From Notospermus geniculatus (lineage: Eukaryota > Nemertea > Pilidiophora > Heteronemertea > Lineidae): a DNA stretch of 64,000 nt. The notes below the pieces were generated by a model, which searched no databases, was not told the DNA's origin, and saw nothing but the letters and a program-made list of their open reading frames with translations. Made by a program: the position numbers and the translations under genes. The stretch is from contig NMRB01000072.1 in assembly GCA_002633025.1 (NCBI GenBank), forward strand, positions 429,981 to 493,980, in the 5' to 3' direction. Below, in pieces: positions 1 to 10,636 of the stretch; positions within the stretch are counted from its first letter, which is position 1; each line of letters starts with the position of its first letter.

Positions 1-550
1 AACCAAGATATTTTCACCCCTTTTTCGGGAGGAATGAAATGAGACTCGGATATGATGCACTACACGAGGTACTCGTTGGGGATAAGGTAAAAGCCGGGGT
101 AAATGATAAAGCGCGGCCTGACACGAAAGACGCATGTATAACGGGAGGGATAACTCATCGCTGGGATTGAGAATAGGACTTTCATTCATACCCCTTTTTA
201 TTATTTTCTCGGGAAGAGAAACTTTTGACCCCCTTTTTAAGAATTTTTCGGGAGAAAAGTCATTCAGACTATTTTAAGTGTTTTTCAGGAATTTTTTCCT
301 GAACAGTGCTGCCGAAAATGACGCCTTTTCCCGCAAAACTTGAAACGAGCATGCGGTATTGTTGACCCCTGACTGGGGGGGCCCGGGGCAGGCGCCGCAT
401 GGTCTCTCACTCTCCTCCATCATCCCAGTCACAGTCACCACATCAGTAGGAATTACGGTCGTTTCGTTACACGGCCTGGGATGAAATCAAAATCAAATGA
501 AATGAGATTTATTCCCATTTTTGACAGGAAACTACTCATTACCAGCAAAA
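1..550. other. Upstream flank of PLGRKT, no gene seen
   Basis: No convincing coding exon, RNA gene or recognisable transposon is visible here. The stretch holds several short C-then-T runs of the ccccttttt type and one G/C-rich spot near 375-395. The PLGRKT 5' untranslated region and promoter must lie in or before this interval, but no TATA box can be assigned with confidence. Confidence 0.5.
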
Positions 551-1631
551 ATGGGTTCCATAGTTGGGAAAGCCATGGATGAGAACATGAAGAAACAACA
601 AGAATTCATGCTGGAACAGCAGCGGACAATTGTGAGTTTTATCAAAAATAGATTGGTTTTATCCATCTGGTGTTGTATATTATCCTGGCTGGGCTCAGTC
701 ATGTCAGACTCAGACTTGCTACTTCTGAAATTTTCCCCAGGAACTATACTACGACTATGGCCTTGCACAATTGCATTAGGCCTACTGGTAGGTACATGTT
801 TTCACTGAGGTTCTTATGGCAGTGTGGTAAAATAGGAAGGCCCTGAAGAGGTTGCTGAATATGAAGTACCCGTACGTAATGACCACGGTGACAGTGGTCA
901 TTATATATAGCAGAAGAGTTGTTAATTCGCACTTTCATCAAATTCAACCGGAGAGATCATCTCCATGAATGTTCCTTTTTCACCTTTGTTCCAGTTGGGG
1001 AGACAAATTCAGATGCAAAATGTAATGAGGGAGAAGATGATGGCCTTTCAATTAGCACGAAGTCGGGAACTTTTCACTTGGTTGGCATCTGGATATTCTT
1101 TGATAACATTGGCTTGTTTAGCAGGGTACGGTATGTGACTTCTTAAAACTACCGGGTACTTACTTATAGTATGGTACATTCATTGACTTGAATGATGTGA
1201 TTTTTTTCCTGAGGCTGTCAATTTGATGCTGAAATCTGTGACAATATTTTGTCTCTTGCAGAATGAGGCGCTCTAAAAATCCTGGCTTTTTGGGTCCCCC
1301 TGTCATACTGGGAATAGTGCTATCTTACAACTATGATCTGGCATATGGTTCTAAGATGCACAGAATACGAGGTAAGACTAATTTCAGATAAATCTTTACA
1401 TATAATGTGACTCACGAACCTTAACAGGTTCTCATTCTCAGATGTCCTTTTAACTACTCTGGTCACTGAGTATGGTATACACGTTTTTGTAACAGATCCT
1501 ATCATAGTGTTTTTATCATCTGTCTTACAGAGGAAGCAGATAGGATGTTGGCAGAGGAGGCAGGTCTCTTAGAACTACCACAGGGCCTACCCACTTTTGA
1601 CCAAATTGAAGAAAGAAGAAAAAATAAGTGA
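551..1631 (+). CDS. PLGRKT: Plasminogen receptor (KT) homologue, four coding exons
   Basis: Small membrane protein that in vertebrates displays a C-terminal lysine on the cell surface to bind plasminogen. Exons: 551-631, 995-1125, 1262-1371, 1531-1631, giving 140 residues (human 147). Exon 1 reads MGSIVGKAMDENMKKQQEFM, matching the family's N-terminus. Later landmarks are the MQNVMREK and ARSREL motifs, a hydrophobic stretch around residues 50-70, LSYNYDLAYG, and LPQGLPTF near the end. The last residue is lysine (RRKNK-stop), the family's functional feature. The start at 551 is preferred to an in-frame ATG at 521 because homology begins there. Oddity: the consensus donor GTATGT at 1131 would put a stop codon after the junction, whereas a weaker GTACGG donor at 1126 keeps frame. 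Introns 1 and 3 are ordinary. Polyadenylation signals are at 2075 and 2173. Confidence 0.93.
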
Positions 1632-2996
1632 TACGAGTTTGAATCTCTCCATCTCAAAAATCCTTCACAGGAACACAGTTTGTAACTTCACTGGAAATTA
1701 TTCATCCAATCGAAGTATGAACTTCGATTGGATCAACATAAGGTATTAAACTCAGGGATATTGTACTGTGCATGTAGGTCTTATCTTCGAAGACTCATGG
1801 CAGACAGAGGAAGCTTTATCATTTCTGTTCAATGCACTTGTAAACATATTCTCTCCAATTGGTAACTCTCTGCATCTTTTCCTTTGTTCCATGACTGACT
1901 GAAATATTTTGAATGTCCCACCCAACACAAGCTACTTGTTTATGATTTACCGGGAAGAATTTTCTGACATCATTTTGAGAAGTTGGAATCAGGAGACTGA
2001 GGGGTCCCCTGAATACATACTAAAATATTTTCTTCAATGTGCTAGTTTTCAATTTATGTCTAGTATAGTATAACAATAAATATATCAGGCTCCCAAATTC
2101 ATAAGCGAGTTGCTCGTCTTAGACATTTTGTACATTGTATATTTGTAGTAATTAAAGCAACCTATATCTTGTAATAAACTATCATCACAGTAATTTGTCG
2201 TGGAAGTTATTCTCTTTGAAATAGGATCAGCAATGTGAGGGAATCTCCCGGATCCCTGCGAATGTTCTTGCGCAAATGACCCGATTGCAGGATCAAATAA
2301 TCGAATAATGTAGCAAAAAACCTCGGTGTTTTGGATTTTTCAGTCTAAGAAGTGGTGGTTATCAGTCCAGCTGACACCTGTCAAAGGCTACCAACAAAAT
2401 GTGACAACATTCCTGGCACTGTCTACATTTGTTGTGTTGTGAACTATCTTCTCAGTATGACTTTAGTATGAAGAAAGGCACGGCAACACTTACATACGAT
2501 GTAAATTGTGTTTTTTCAAAAAGAACAAATCAACAAAATGACGAATAGTGTTCAATGGCACATAGATAGAATTGTTAGTATGTGAGTTTTATGTACAACT
2601 TAACTGCTGCAAAATCACTCCATAACCTAAAGTGTTACTGTCAGTGGGATGAACAGCCTTACATGACTTCAATGCTACCGATTTGCAAATAAACAGGGAC
2701 TGACAGAAAGTAAACACACTTGGAAATGCCCGAGTGGATGGTTCAAGTCAAAAGACCACACAATAGTATCATTGAATGAATAAAATAAGGATGTAATCAA
2801 ATGTAAATGTAAGAATGTTGTAATCAAATACATGTACTGTGAACAGAACATGAACACAATCAATTTACTCATATAGATGACTACAAGCTACATGTAGTAA
2901 TAGTATCTGTTGTCATTAGGTATATGCCTTTGAGGAGATGGGCGGAATCAGCATTTCTGCGAAAGGGTTGGGCAAGATGGGCAGGCCAGGTGGCAG
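1632..2996. other. Convergent 3' flank of PLGRKT and CLCC1
   Basis: No coding sequence is supported. It contains the PLGRKT 3' untranslated region with AATAAA hexamers at 2075-2080 and 2173-2178. A short hairpin at about 1706-1734 has a 13-bp stem, ATCCAATCGAAGT and its complement. The stretch from 2200 to 2996 is AT-rich and holds nothing I recognise. The two genes meet tail to tail here. Confidence 0.5.
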
Positions 2997-5900
2997 TTAG
3001 ATCCCGAGATCATGGGAGACTTCCTGGGATAGTTTTCTGGCACCAGACCCGACATCAGCTGAATCAATGTCTGTCACAATCTTTCCCAAAATATTTCCTC
3101 CACAAACCTCAACATCTTTCTTTTTACTTTCCACCAAAAAGCTGTCACCACCACCATCAGTCACTTCTTCCATTGGACGTCCCAGTGCCCGAGGTTTATC
3201 ACCTTCACCCGAGACATCCCCCGTCCTTTCAATTCGTCCTGAGTGGCTATGACCACCCGACTTTGTAGAAGTTAGACACTCACAGGAATGAGAACGCCAG
3301 ATGCTCAACTCAGAAGAGTGGGTGATAGCTTGTCTTGATATACCAATATTGTCAACCTTAAGAGCCTGACCAGGTTGTAGACTTGGGATTTTCTCATGCA
3401 AACTCCGGTTTGTGTCCTCCAGCATGTGGATCCGGTTCAGCAGCTGAAAAGATACAAAATTTTTCCATCAGTGATCTGTCTTTCAAATTTCCTACCCTTA
3501 CTTTAAAACCATACCTGACAATAGTCAACTGCAATAGACAAATCCCAAATTGACGAAAACGAGAAAGATCTGCGCACTTCCGCCGAAATGACAAACAGAA
3601 CCTCGGTCTGAAACCATCTGACACTGAATGACGTGACACAGAAAACCCCACGACCATGTGGCGACAGTGAGTTCGATGATGTTTCGTCAGACTCGACCAT
3701 TGCTGAATCATGGATTGCGTCACGTCAGCTGGTTTCAGGTCGAGGTTCTGTTTACGATTTCGGCGGAAGTGTGCAGATCTGGGAATCTGGGATTTGTCTA
3801 TTCAGGATGTTCAAGATCAGGAGTGAAGGAGGAGTTGGGTATGTCATTTGAATGCTTATACTTGATCTGGAGTAGAAAAATTGATTGAATAACATCAAAA
3901 GTGCCGTCCATGTCTTACTTCTTTTTCCCTCTCGCTTGTAATCCTCTCAGCTGGTTCAATAGCAGCTATGAAGGGAATTTTGATTCTGTAGCCAAACATC
4001 ATGAAGAGAATAAACAGAAATATGACTATCACTGTCAGGAAGAGTGGCAGAGCCCATTGGATCGGTACATGTTGGAGGAGACCTCGGAAGAATTTACTAA
4101 TGGCATCACCAAAATGTCCAGCTGGCTCAAAGACAAACGTTGATAAACTCACAGCAATTGCCTGAAAAGATAATGGTTCATTTTACGAAAATATTGATTT
4201 GACACTTAGCAGACGGTATTATTAACTTTTTGTGATTAGCCTAAGCGGTACAGATATTTGATTTTGGATTTCATTCGAACCCGGGACCTGCCGCTTGCTA
4301 TGTGGACATGGTAACCACTAGGCTACCACCAGGCTCCTGATATTTGATGACAGCCCCCGGATATGGTACAGCATGAACATTATCCTGCTTCCGATGTTTA
4401 TGGTTCCCTAAGATAAACTGCAATGTCAATGAGTATGAGAGTCATCCGCTCTATCACATGAAGGGCAGGTCCGACCAGGGATCGATGACTGAACCTCACA
4501 GGTGACAAGCGCTGACGGCCCCAATGCACCAATCTGACAGCCCTTAACGTACCTGTAAAGGAGACACTTCCCAAAAGGGATCAACCTCCATAGCTTCATG
4601 GTATTCATCACATTTGTTCTCCAAAAACGTAAATGTTGCACGATACCAACTCTTAGCCGCTGACAACCATGATGTGTCAGATGGGCGACATTCATCAGGA
4701 ATTCCTTTGATAGCTTCGGAAGTCTTCTTCGCTGCTGCTTTCTGTGATAAAAAATAAAGAAACTGAAAACTAACCACAGAGTCAACCTTGCAAATAAAGA
4801 AACTCTGGCACTATAAACATTGTATTAATGCACCGGTCACCCATCCAAGTACTGACCAGGCTCAATGCTGCTAAACTTCAAGCTCGGAGGCCAACACGTC
4901 AACCACTAGGCCCTAAAGGATTCCTCCATGGCCAGCAGGTTAAAACGTGCCATACAACTGGGTGTACAGTACATGGTACAGTGGAACCTCTCTATTAAGG
5001 ACACCTTCGGGACTGACAAATGCTGTCCTTAATAGAGATGTGTCCTGATTACAGCGGTTGAAATGAATAGAAATGACCAGTTTGGGACTGAACATTGGTG
5101 TCCTGATTAGAGAGGTGTCCTCCTGGCAGAGGTGTCCGTTAAGGGAGGTTCTACTGTATTACCTTATACAGATGGAGCCAATTCCATGGGACACTGATGA
5201 TGAAACAAATGATGACAAGACGAACAGTCAGCTGCTTCCACGAGAAATGGAGCTGACATCCCAGGTACAAGATGACCACAAATAAACAGGCTGCAGCCAA
5301 TATCTGAAAGGATATAAGACAGCATTCAGTGTAACAGGAGGGTAGTCCTGTAGAAATGGCCTTATTCAGGTGAATTCATCAAGGATTGAGTTGAGGTGAA
5401 ATCAGTGGTAGCCTACCTGTAAAACTGAACCAATCTGCTGATGGCTAATGATTTGTTCAATATTGAAAAGTGGTTCCTGGTACTCCTCCTCCAGAGTAGT
5501 GACTTGTTTAACCATGCGTCCAAGAACATCACTGACATCTTGAATGCTACCCACATCAGTGGATGTATACCTTTTAAGTACTGCGATGTCATCTTTATTT
5601 ACTGTCATGGTCATTTGAAAGCTTGTTGGCACATCAAACCTCTGTAAGAGAGCGATGAGGTATCATTTAAAGCTGCATTGTTGATTAAAACTAAATGAAA
5701 CCAATTTTCAGTGTCATTGTCTGAAATCTCACCACTAGGCATGAAATAGTGCTCACACCCATCATGACTCTGAACAAGACAGCTGAAAATACAACAAACA
5801 GTCAACCTTGGGTTAAAAGCCTACCAAAGAATCTGCTTTAAAATTTGTGAGTAAGGTCCTCAAGTATTGTTTCATATAGTCATCTTCAAGACATTCCGTT

Positions 5901-8900
5901 TGTTCACATGGTTTACAGACTGCATCACAACTCCCCGAGGTTGGTACACCAGATTTCTGTTCTGGCTGTTCCACATCTGCATTCTTGTCAACTGGCTGTG
6001 TAGGAGGACGTGGCACATCTTCTTTCACTTCAGGCAAATCGTCTTTCCCCTTCTTTACATTAGATTCCTGCATGATCAGAATGAAAAGACATTATTGGTA
6101 TCCATAAACAAAAATTAAGTTTCTTTTATTAGTTTATGGTATCATTACTGGAACAACTCGAGTTGAATTTCTTTACTGAACTTGGCACTCAACCCTACCN
6201 NNNNNNNNNNNNNNNNNNNNNNNNNNNNNNNNNNNNNNNNNNNNNNNNNNNNNNNNNNNNNNNNNNNNNNNNNNNNNNNNNNNNNNNNNNNNNNNNNNNN
6301 NNNNNNNNNNNNNNNNNNNNNNNNNNNNNNNNNNNNNNNNNATCTATTGAGGCGATTTCGGCATGATTCATCTTAGATCCGAGTTTCAGTCTCTAAAATC
6401 CGCAGCAGGCCGCTGGGTGGGGAAAATCGTACGGGGCCCGGTGCATGCCAAACTTGACGCTAGGTGGCGATATGTGCAATGACGTCAATCATATCGCCAC
6501 TAGTGACGGTGGTAGGTTTCCATCTTGAAAAGTAGTGCGAGCGCGGAAGGAACAGAAGAAATTCTTCTGTTTGTGAAGCGGTCACCCCATCACTCGTTTT
6601 CTACGCTTACAATATAGATCGTTTAAGACAGGTGTATAAAGGTATAGAGTGATACAAGCAACGGTTGAGTAGATGTAAAGTAATAATAAAGTTATTCTGT
6701 TTCATTTTCGACAAGGTAAATACTGTTTTCTGCAAATAATACCATTTTGAAAAAGAAGTTCTCATCACGTGATAGACTAGCCCGCCGACGATGACGTCAG
6801 GATTTCAAGATGGCGATCTATTATCGATGACAGTGTTAAAATTTTCGTCCAATTATCAAAAAATTTCAACGCTGTCGTGGAGTATGAGCCAGCAGTTGAT
6901 TCTCAGATAGGTGAAAATAGGCGATTCGTACTTAATTTATTTACTCAATTTTACTTGCATTGAGTCTATGTTGTAACTCAAAATATATTTTGTGCAGTCT
7001 TTGATTTTTCATACTACCTATGAAAAAATTACACACGAGTTTTATGTTGTCTGGTAGTCTGGTTCGACTAATCTCATCCAGATGGCGCTTTTTGTCAAAG
7101 TCGTAGGTCAGGTACACGCCGGGCAGACTTGCTCTTCACCCTTGTAACGCTCTGTTTGGATACACTCCAACCGGAACACCGGGACCAAATCCCGCGAGAT
7201 ATTGCGAGACTTGGGTTTGGGATTTAGTCCATTGTCACGACAGATGGCGCATCGTACCTCGCACCGATCTGTCACCGCGCGCTCAAGGAATCATGGGATA
7301 CTTCAGGACTACTTGTTCCATTTTCAAGATGGCGGTCGATCCCTCGCTTCGAGTGTACAACTATCAGAATGTTATGAGATAGGCCTACCAAGGCTGTCTC
7401 CGTGTGTGGGTATCACATTATCCGTCATGATTATGACATACATAGGCCTAGATATGCTGTACATGTCATACTAGCCACTGACAGCTGCGTTGGTGCGTCG
7501 TCACACACTAGGCCTACAGCACACAGTCTGCCCCTCCGACTCTGCCACACAGTTGACAGCTGCCGGGGTCATAATCCAAATATCGTCCTTTTCTTCTCAA
7601 CAATGTCATGTCTATNTGTCAATGAGTATGAGAGTCATCCGCTCTATCACATGAAGGGCAGGTCCGACCAGGGATCGATGACTGAACCTCACAGGTGACA
7701 AGCGCTGACGGCCCCAATGCACCAATCTGACAGCCCTTAACGTACCTGTAAAGGAGACACTTCCCAAAAGGGATCAACCTCCATAGCTTCATGGTATTTA
7801 TCACATTTGTTCTCCAAAAACGTAAATGTTGCACGATACCAACTCTTAGCCGCTGACAACCAGGATGTGTCAGATGGGCGACATTCATCAGGAATTCCTT
7901 TGATAGCTTCGGAAGTCTTCTTCGCTGCTGCTTTCTGTGATAAAAAATAAAGAAACTGAAAACTAACCACAGAGTCAACCTTGCAAATAAAGAAACTCTG
8001 GCACTATAAACATTGTATTAATGCACCAGTCACCCATCCAAGTACTGACCAGGCTCAATGCTGCTAAACTTCAAGCTCGGAGGCCAACGTCAACCACTAG
8101 GCCCTAAAGGGTTCCTCCATGGCCAGCAGGTTAAAATGTGCCATACAACTGGGTGTACAGTACATGGTATTACCTTATACAGATGGAGCCAATTCCATGG
8201 GACACTGATGATGAAACAAATGATGACAAGACGAACAGTCAGCTGCTTCCACGAGAAATGGAGCTGACATCCCAGGTACAAGATGACCACAAATAAACAG
8301 GCTGCAGCCAATATCTGAAAGGATATAAGACAGCATTAAGTGTAACAGGAGGGTAGTCCTGTAGAAATGGCCTTATTCAGGTGAATTCATCAAGGATTGA
8401 GTTGAGGTGAAATCAGTGGTAGCCTACCTGTAAAACTGAACCAATCTGCTGATGGCTAATGATTTGTTCAATATTGAAAAGTGGTTCCTGGTACTCCTCC
8501 TCCAGAGTAGTGACTTGTTTAACCATGCGTCCAAGAACATCACTGACATCTTGAATGCTACCCACATCAGTGGATGTATACCTTTTAAGTACTGCGATGT
8601 CATCTTTATTTACTGTCATGGTCATTTGAAAGCTTGTTGGCACATCAAACCTCTGTAAGAGAGCGATGAGGTATCATTTAAAGCTGCATTGTTGATTAAA
8701 ACTAAATGAAACCAATTTTCAGTGTCATTGTCTGAAATCTCACCACTAGGCATGAAATAGTGCTCACACCCATCATGACTCTGAACAAGACAGCTGAAAA
8801 TACAACAAACAGTCAACCTTGGGTTAAAAGCCTACCAAAGAATCTGCTTTAAAATTTGTGAGTAAGGTCCTCAAGTATTGTTTCATATAGTCATCTTCAA

Positions 8901-9418
8901 GACATTCCGTTTGTTCACATGGTTTACAGACTGCATCACAACTCCCCGAGGTTGGTACACCAGATTTCTGTTCTGGCTGTTCCATATCTGCATTCTTGTC
9001 AACTGGCTGTGTAGGAGGACGTGGCACATCTTCTTTCACTTCAGGCAAATCGTCTTTCCCCTTCTTTACATTAGATTCCTGCATGATCAGAATGAAAAGA
9101 CATTATTGGTATCCATAAACAAAAATTAAGTTTCTTTTATTAGTTTATGGTATCATTACTGGAACAACTCGAGTTGAATTTCTTTACTGAACTTGGCACT
9201 CAACCCTACCCCCGATGAACGACTGTGTAATCTGAACATATCCAGCCACCTACCTGCTGGTATTTATTTTCTCTGTAGTTTTTAGTAGTGCTGTCATAAT
9301 TCAACATGTCGAAAGGATCGATGTAATCATCTCGTTTATCATGAATATGATCAAATCCTGTGATCATGGCGATTGTTGCGATGAGGAGAAAAATGCCTAT
9401 GAATATGACTCTGGCCAT
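2997..9418 (-). CDS. CLCC1: Chloride channel CLIC-like protein 1 (CLCC1), seven coding exons
   Basis: Homologue of the ER membrane anion-channel protein CLCC1 (MCLC). Exons in transcript order: 9418-9254, 9078-8836, 8652-8428, 8314-8174, 7934-7746, 4161-3919, 3443-2997. All junctions are phase 0, giving 550 residues (human 551). Residues 1-20 form a signal peptide (MARVIFIGIFLL...). The diagnostic DDYIDPFDMLNYD motif lies at about 30-42. Hydrophobic segments sit at about 212-226, 238-254 (with PWNWLHLYK) and 357-380. The exon at 7934 carries the lumenal CDKYHEAMEVDPFW block, and the last exon is a polar cytosolic-type tail. The ATG at 9418 follows a splice acceptor near 9448, so a non-coding first exon probably lies upstream. 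Exons 2-5 exist a second time at 4424-6199. Either set makes a complete gene; using both would insert 266 extra residues in frame. Head-to-head with LEO1. Confidence 0.93.
3532..3803. repeat. MITE-like foldback element, copy 1
   Basis: Long imperfect terminal inverted repeats: CAATAGACAAATCCCAAATT at the left (from about 3531) is the near-complement of the right end. Inside are complementary arms built on GATCTGCGCACTTCCGCCGAAAT and its complement. A diverged relative with the same core (cattgctgaatcatggattgc) lies at 52930-53145. It sits in the last CLCC1 intron and has no coding capacity. Confidence 0.75.
4263..4338 (-). repeat. tRNA-derived retroposed fragment (SINE head or tRNA retropseudogene)
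   Basis: On the minus strand the sequence has an A-box-like TAGCCTAGTGGTTA and a B-box-like GGGTTCGAAT about 35 bases later, as in the RNA polymerase III promoter of a tRNA. It is flanked on both sides by the same 10 bases, GATATTTGAT (4253-4262 and 4339-4348), the mark of retroposition. The acceptor arm pairs only partly, so this is not a functional tRNA gene. It lies in the CLCC1 intron between the exons at 7934 (or 4741) and 4161. Confidence 0.75.
4424..6199 (-). repeat. Second copy of CLCC1 exons 2-5 (duplicate of 7617-9210)
   Basis: Near-identical to 7617-9210. It repeats the exons at 6067-5825, 5641-5417, 5303-5163 and 4741-4553, with all splice sites and reading frames intact. Protein differences are minor, for example CDEYHEAM against CDKYHEAM and NADVEQ against NADMEQ. 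The length difference of 182 bp equals one 178-bp transposon, its TA duplication and a 2-bp indel. The copy ends exactly at the N gap. This fits an alternative haplotype placed in tandem better than a real exon duplication. Confidence 0.88.
4979..5156. mobile_element. Tc1/mariner-pogo type MITE, TA target duplication
   Basis: 178-bp element with ends CAGTGGAACCTC and GAGGTTCTACTG, flanked by TA on each side (4977-4978, 5157-5158). The otherwise identical copy at 8168-8169 has a single TA with no element, so the insertion is visible directly. It encodes no transposase. Relatives with CAGTAGAACCTC ends lie at 63254-63440 and 63645-63826. Ends and target site fit the pogo/Tigger branch of Tc1/mariner. 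It sits just beyond the donor of the duplicated exon at 5163 and leaves that donor intact. Confidence 0.88.
6200..6341. other. Assembly gap (142 N)
   Basis: A run of N. The duplicated CLCC1 block stops exactly at its left edge, within the sequence that in the other copy runs into the first coding exon. The gap therefore marks an unresolved join. Confidence 0.97.
6342..7615. other. Unique insert between the two CLCC1 copies, no gene seen
   Basis: Bounded by the N gap and the single N at 7616. Positions about 6389-6448 match, on the opposite strand, the terminal part of the GC-rich element at 61299-61956. Positions 6450-6511 are a 62-bp copy of 10244-10305. The rest contains no exon I can support. 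Because the flanking copies are probably alternative haplotypes, this piece may belong upstream of CLCC1 rather than inside it. Confidence 0.5.
6450..6511. repeat. 62-bp palindromic repeat, copy 1
   Basis: Identical over 62 bases to 10244-10305. It contains near-complementary arms CTAGGTGGCGATAT and ATATCGCCACTAG around a central TGACGTCA, a perfect CRE/ATF-type site. It is probably a small foldback element; the CRE-like octamer may be incidental. Confidence 0.7.
7617..9210 (-). repeat. CLCC1 exons 2-5, empty-site copy of the duplicated block
   Basis: Partner of 4424-6199, beginning immediately after the single N at 7616. It lacks the pogo-type MITE, having one TA at 8168-8169. It runs on without a break into the first coding exon at 9418-9254, so it is the copy contiguous with the gene's 5' end. 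Confidence 0.88.
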
Positions 9419-9549
9419 CTTCTTGTATTGTAGTTTCAGCTGACACCTCCTGTCAAAAGAATTTACTTTCACTCAATCACTGATGATAATAATGAGATTC
9501 GACTCTGTGGAATGTAGGCCTATGCTGTACTGACGGGGGGGGGGGGTTA

Positions 9550-9835
9550 ACTCACTTGACCTAGGGCCTAGCCTAGGCCTAGGCACTTCTGTCTCGACTT
9601 CGACTTAGGCTACTCTCCAGTCCAGTAGGCATGGTTGGGTGGGCCTAGTTCTAGCATGTCTACATATCTAGGCCTAGGCCTAGTACTACTAGGCCCTAGG
9701 CCTAGTAGTAGTAGTAGTAGACTACTAGGCCTACATACATGTACTAGGCCTATTAGTAGGCCTATTAGGGGCCTACCCTACCCTACCCTAGCCCCTAGGC
9801 CTAGGCCTAGCCTAGGCCCATACCAATTACCATGG
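9550..9835. repeat. AGGCCTA-rich low-complexity block
   Basis: Dense overlapping copies of CTAGGCCTAG with TAGTAG triplets and CCCTA runs. Similar but shorter AGGCCTA clusters occur at about 24780-25380, 41815-41930 and 49560-49800. They look like simple-sequence drift rather than a transposon, as no ends or target duplications are visible. Confidence 0.8.
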
Positions 9836-10243
9836 CCATGGGCATGATGGGGGGATGGCCCCATCTATTTCATGATTTATTTTGTTGAGAAGGCCGGGCA
9901 ACTGATGTTTCAATCCCAATATATAGTTTTCTTGTCGACTGAGTGGGTGACGGGGTAATATTGTGAGTTAATTGCGGTCAAAGAGGTCTAAAAGTGTATA
10001 TATCGATGAGAATGTAGGACATGATTGAAAAGGAAGGCAAATAAATCTTCCATCATGCACAAACATTAACACGTGCTTCCGTGCTGCGCAGTGGGTCATT
10101 GCGCCACTTGAACTTGAAAAACTCATAAAATTTCGTGATTTCCCATTGTGATATGCAAATTGATATTACGTCATAAATTTTGAGGGTATCACTACTTTTT
10201 ATGATTTCTCATTCTGATATGCAAATTAGATGAAGCCAGCAGC

Positions 10244-10305
10244 AAACTTGACGCTAGGTGGCGATATGTGCAATGACGTCAATCATATCGCCACTAGTGA
10301 CGGTG
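10244..10305. repeat. 62-bp palindromic repeat, copy 2
   Basis: Same sequence as 6450-6511, with the TGACGTCA core between complementary arms. This copy lies about 330 bases upstream of the LEO1 start codon. Confidence 0.7.
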
Positions 10306-10636
10306 CACACTCCTTCGCAGAGGTCAGTGCTCCACTACGTTACGCTATACTGACTCTGCCAACATACGGCCGAACTATTTCCATATCCTCCGCGGCGCCC
10401 ACGATTGGGCTGCCAGCACTGGAAACTCCAGTGAAAACGCTGAATTACAAGTGTTTTGGATGCCTCTCAACAATCCTTATTTTCTTTGGCCAGAAAGTTC
10501 AAACATTCAAGCTGTTTTGGTCTTAAAATCAACTGTTCATCGTATCTTTTCACACATCTCTCCAAAATCGGATCCACGNGATACACTCGTGTTGCCTACA
10601 AGGACAGAGACCAGTCTAGCCTAATTGATTCACAAA

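Larger units (their letters stand above)
9419..10636. promoter_or_regulatory. Head-to-head intergenic region of CLCC1 and LEO1
   Basis: About 1.2 kb separates the two divergent start codons. A splice acceptor near 9448 (minus) means the CLCC1 transcript starts further right. The region contains a run of 13 G at about 9535, a long TAGGCC-type low-complexity block (about 9550-9835), and the palindromic CRE-like repeat at 10244-10305. Shared promoter activity is an inference from geometry. A single N at 10579 lies 58 bases before the LEO1 ATG. Confidence 0.45.

Noticed and set aside
7181-7231. Hairpin around GGACCAAATCCC / GGGATTTAGTCC
   Set aside because: Short, imperfect and without target duplications or a second copy.
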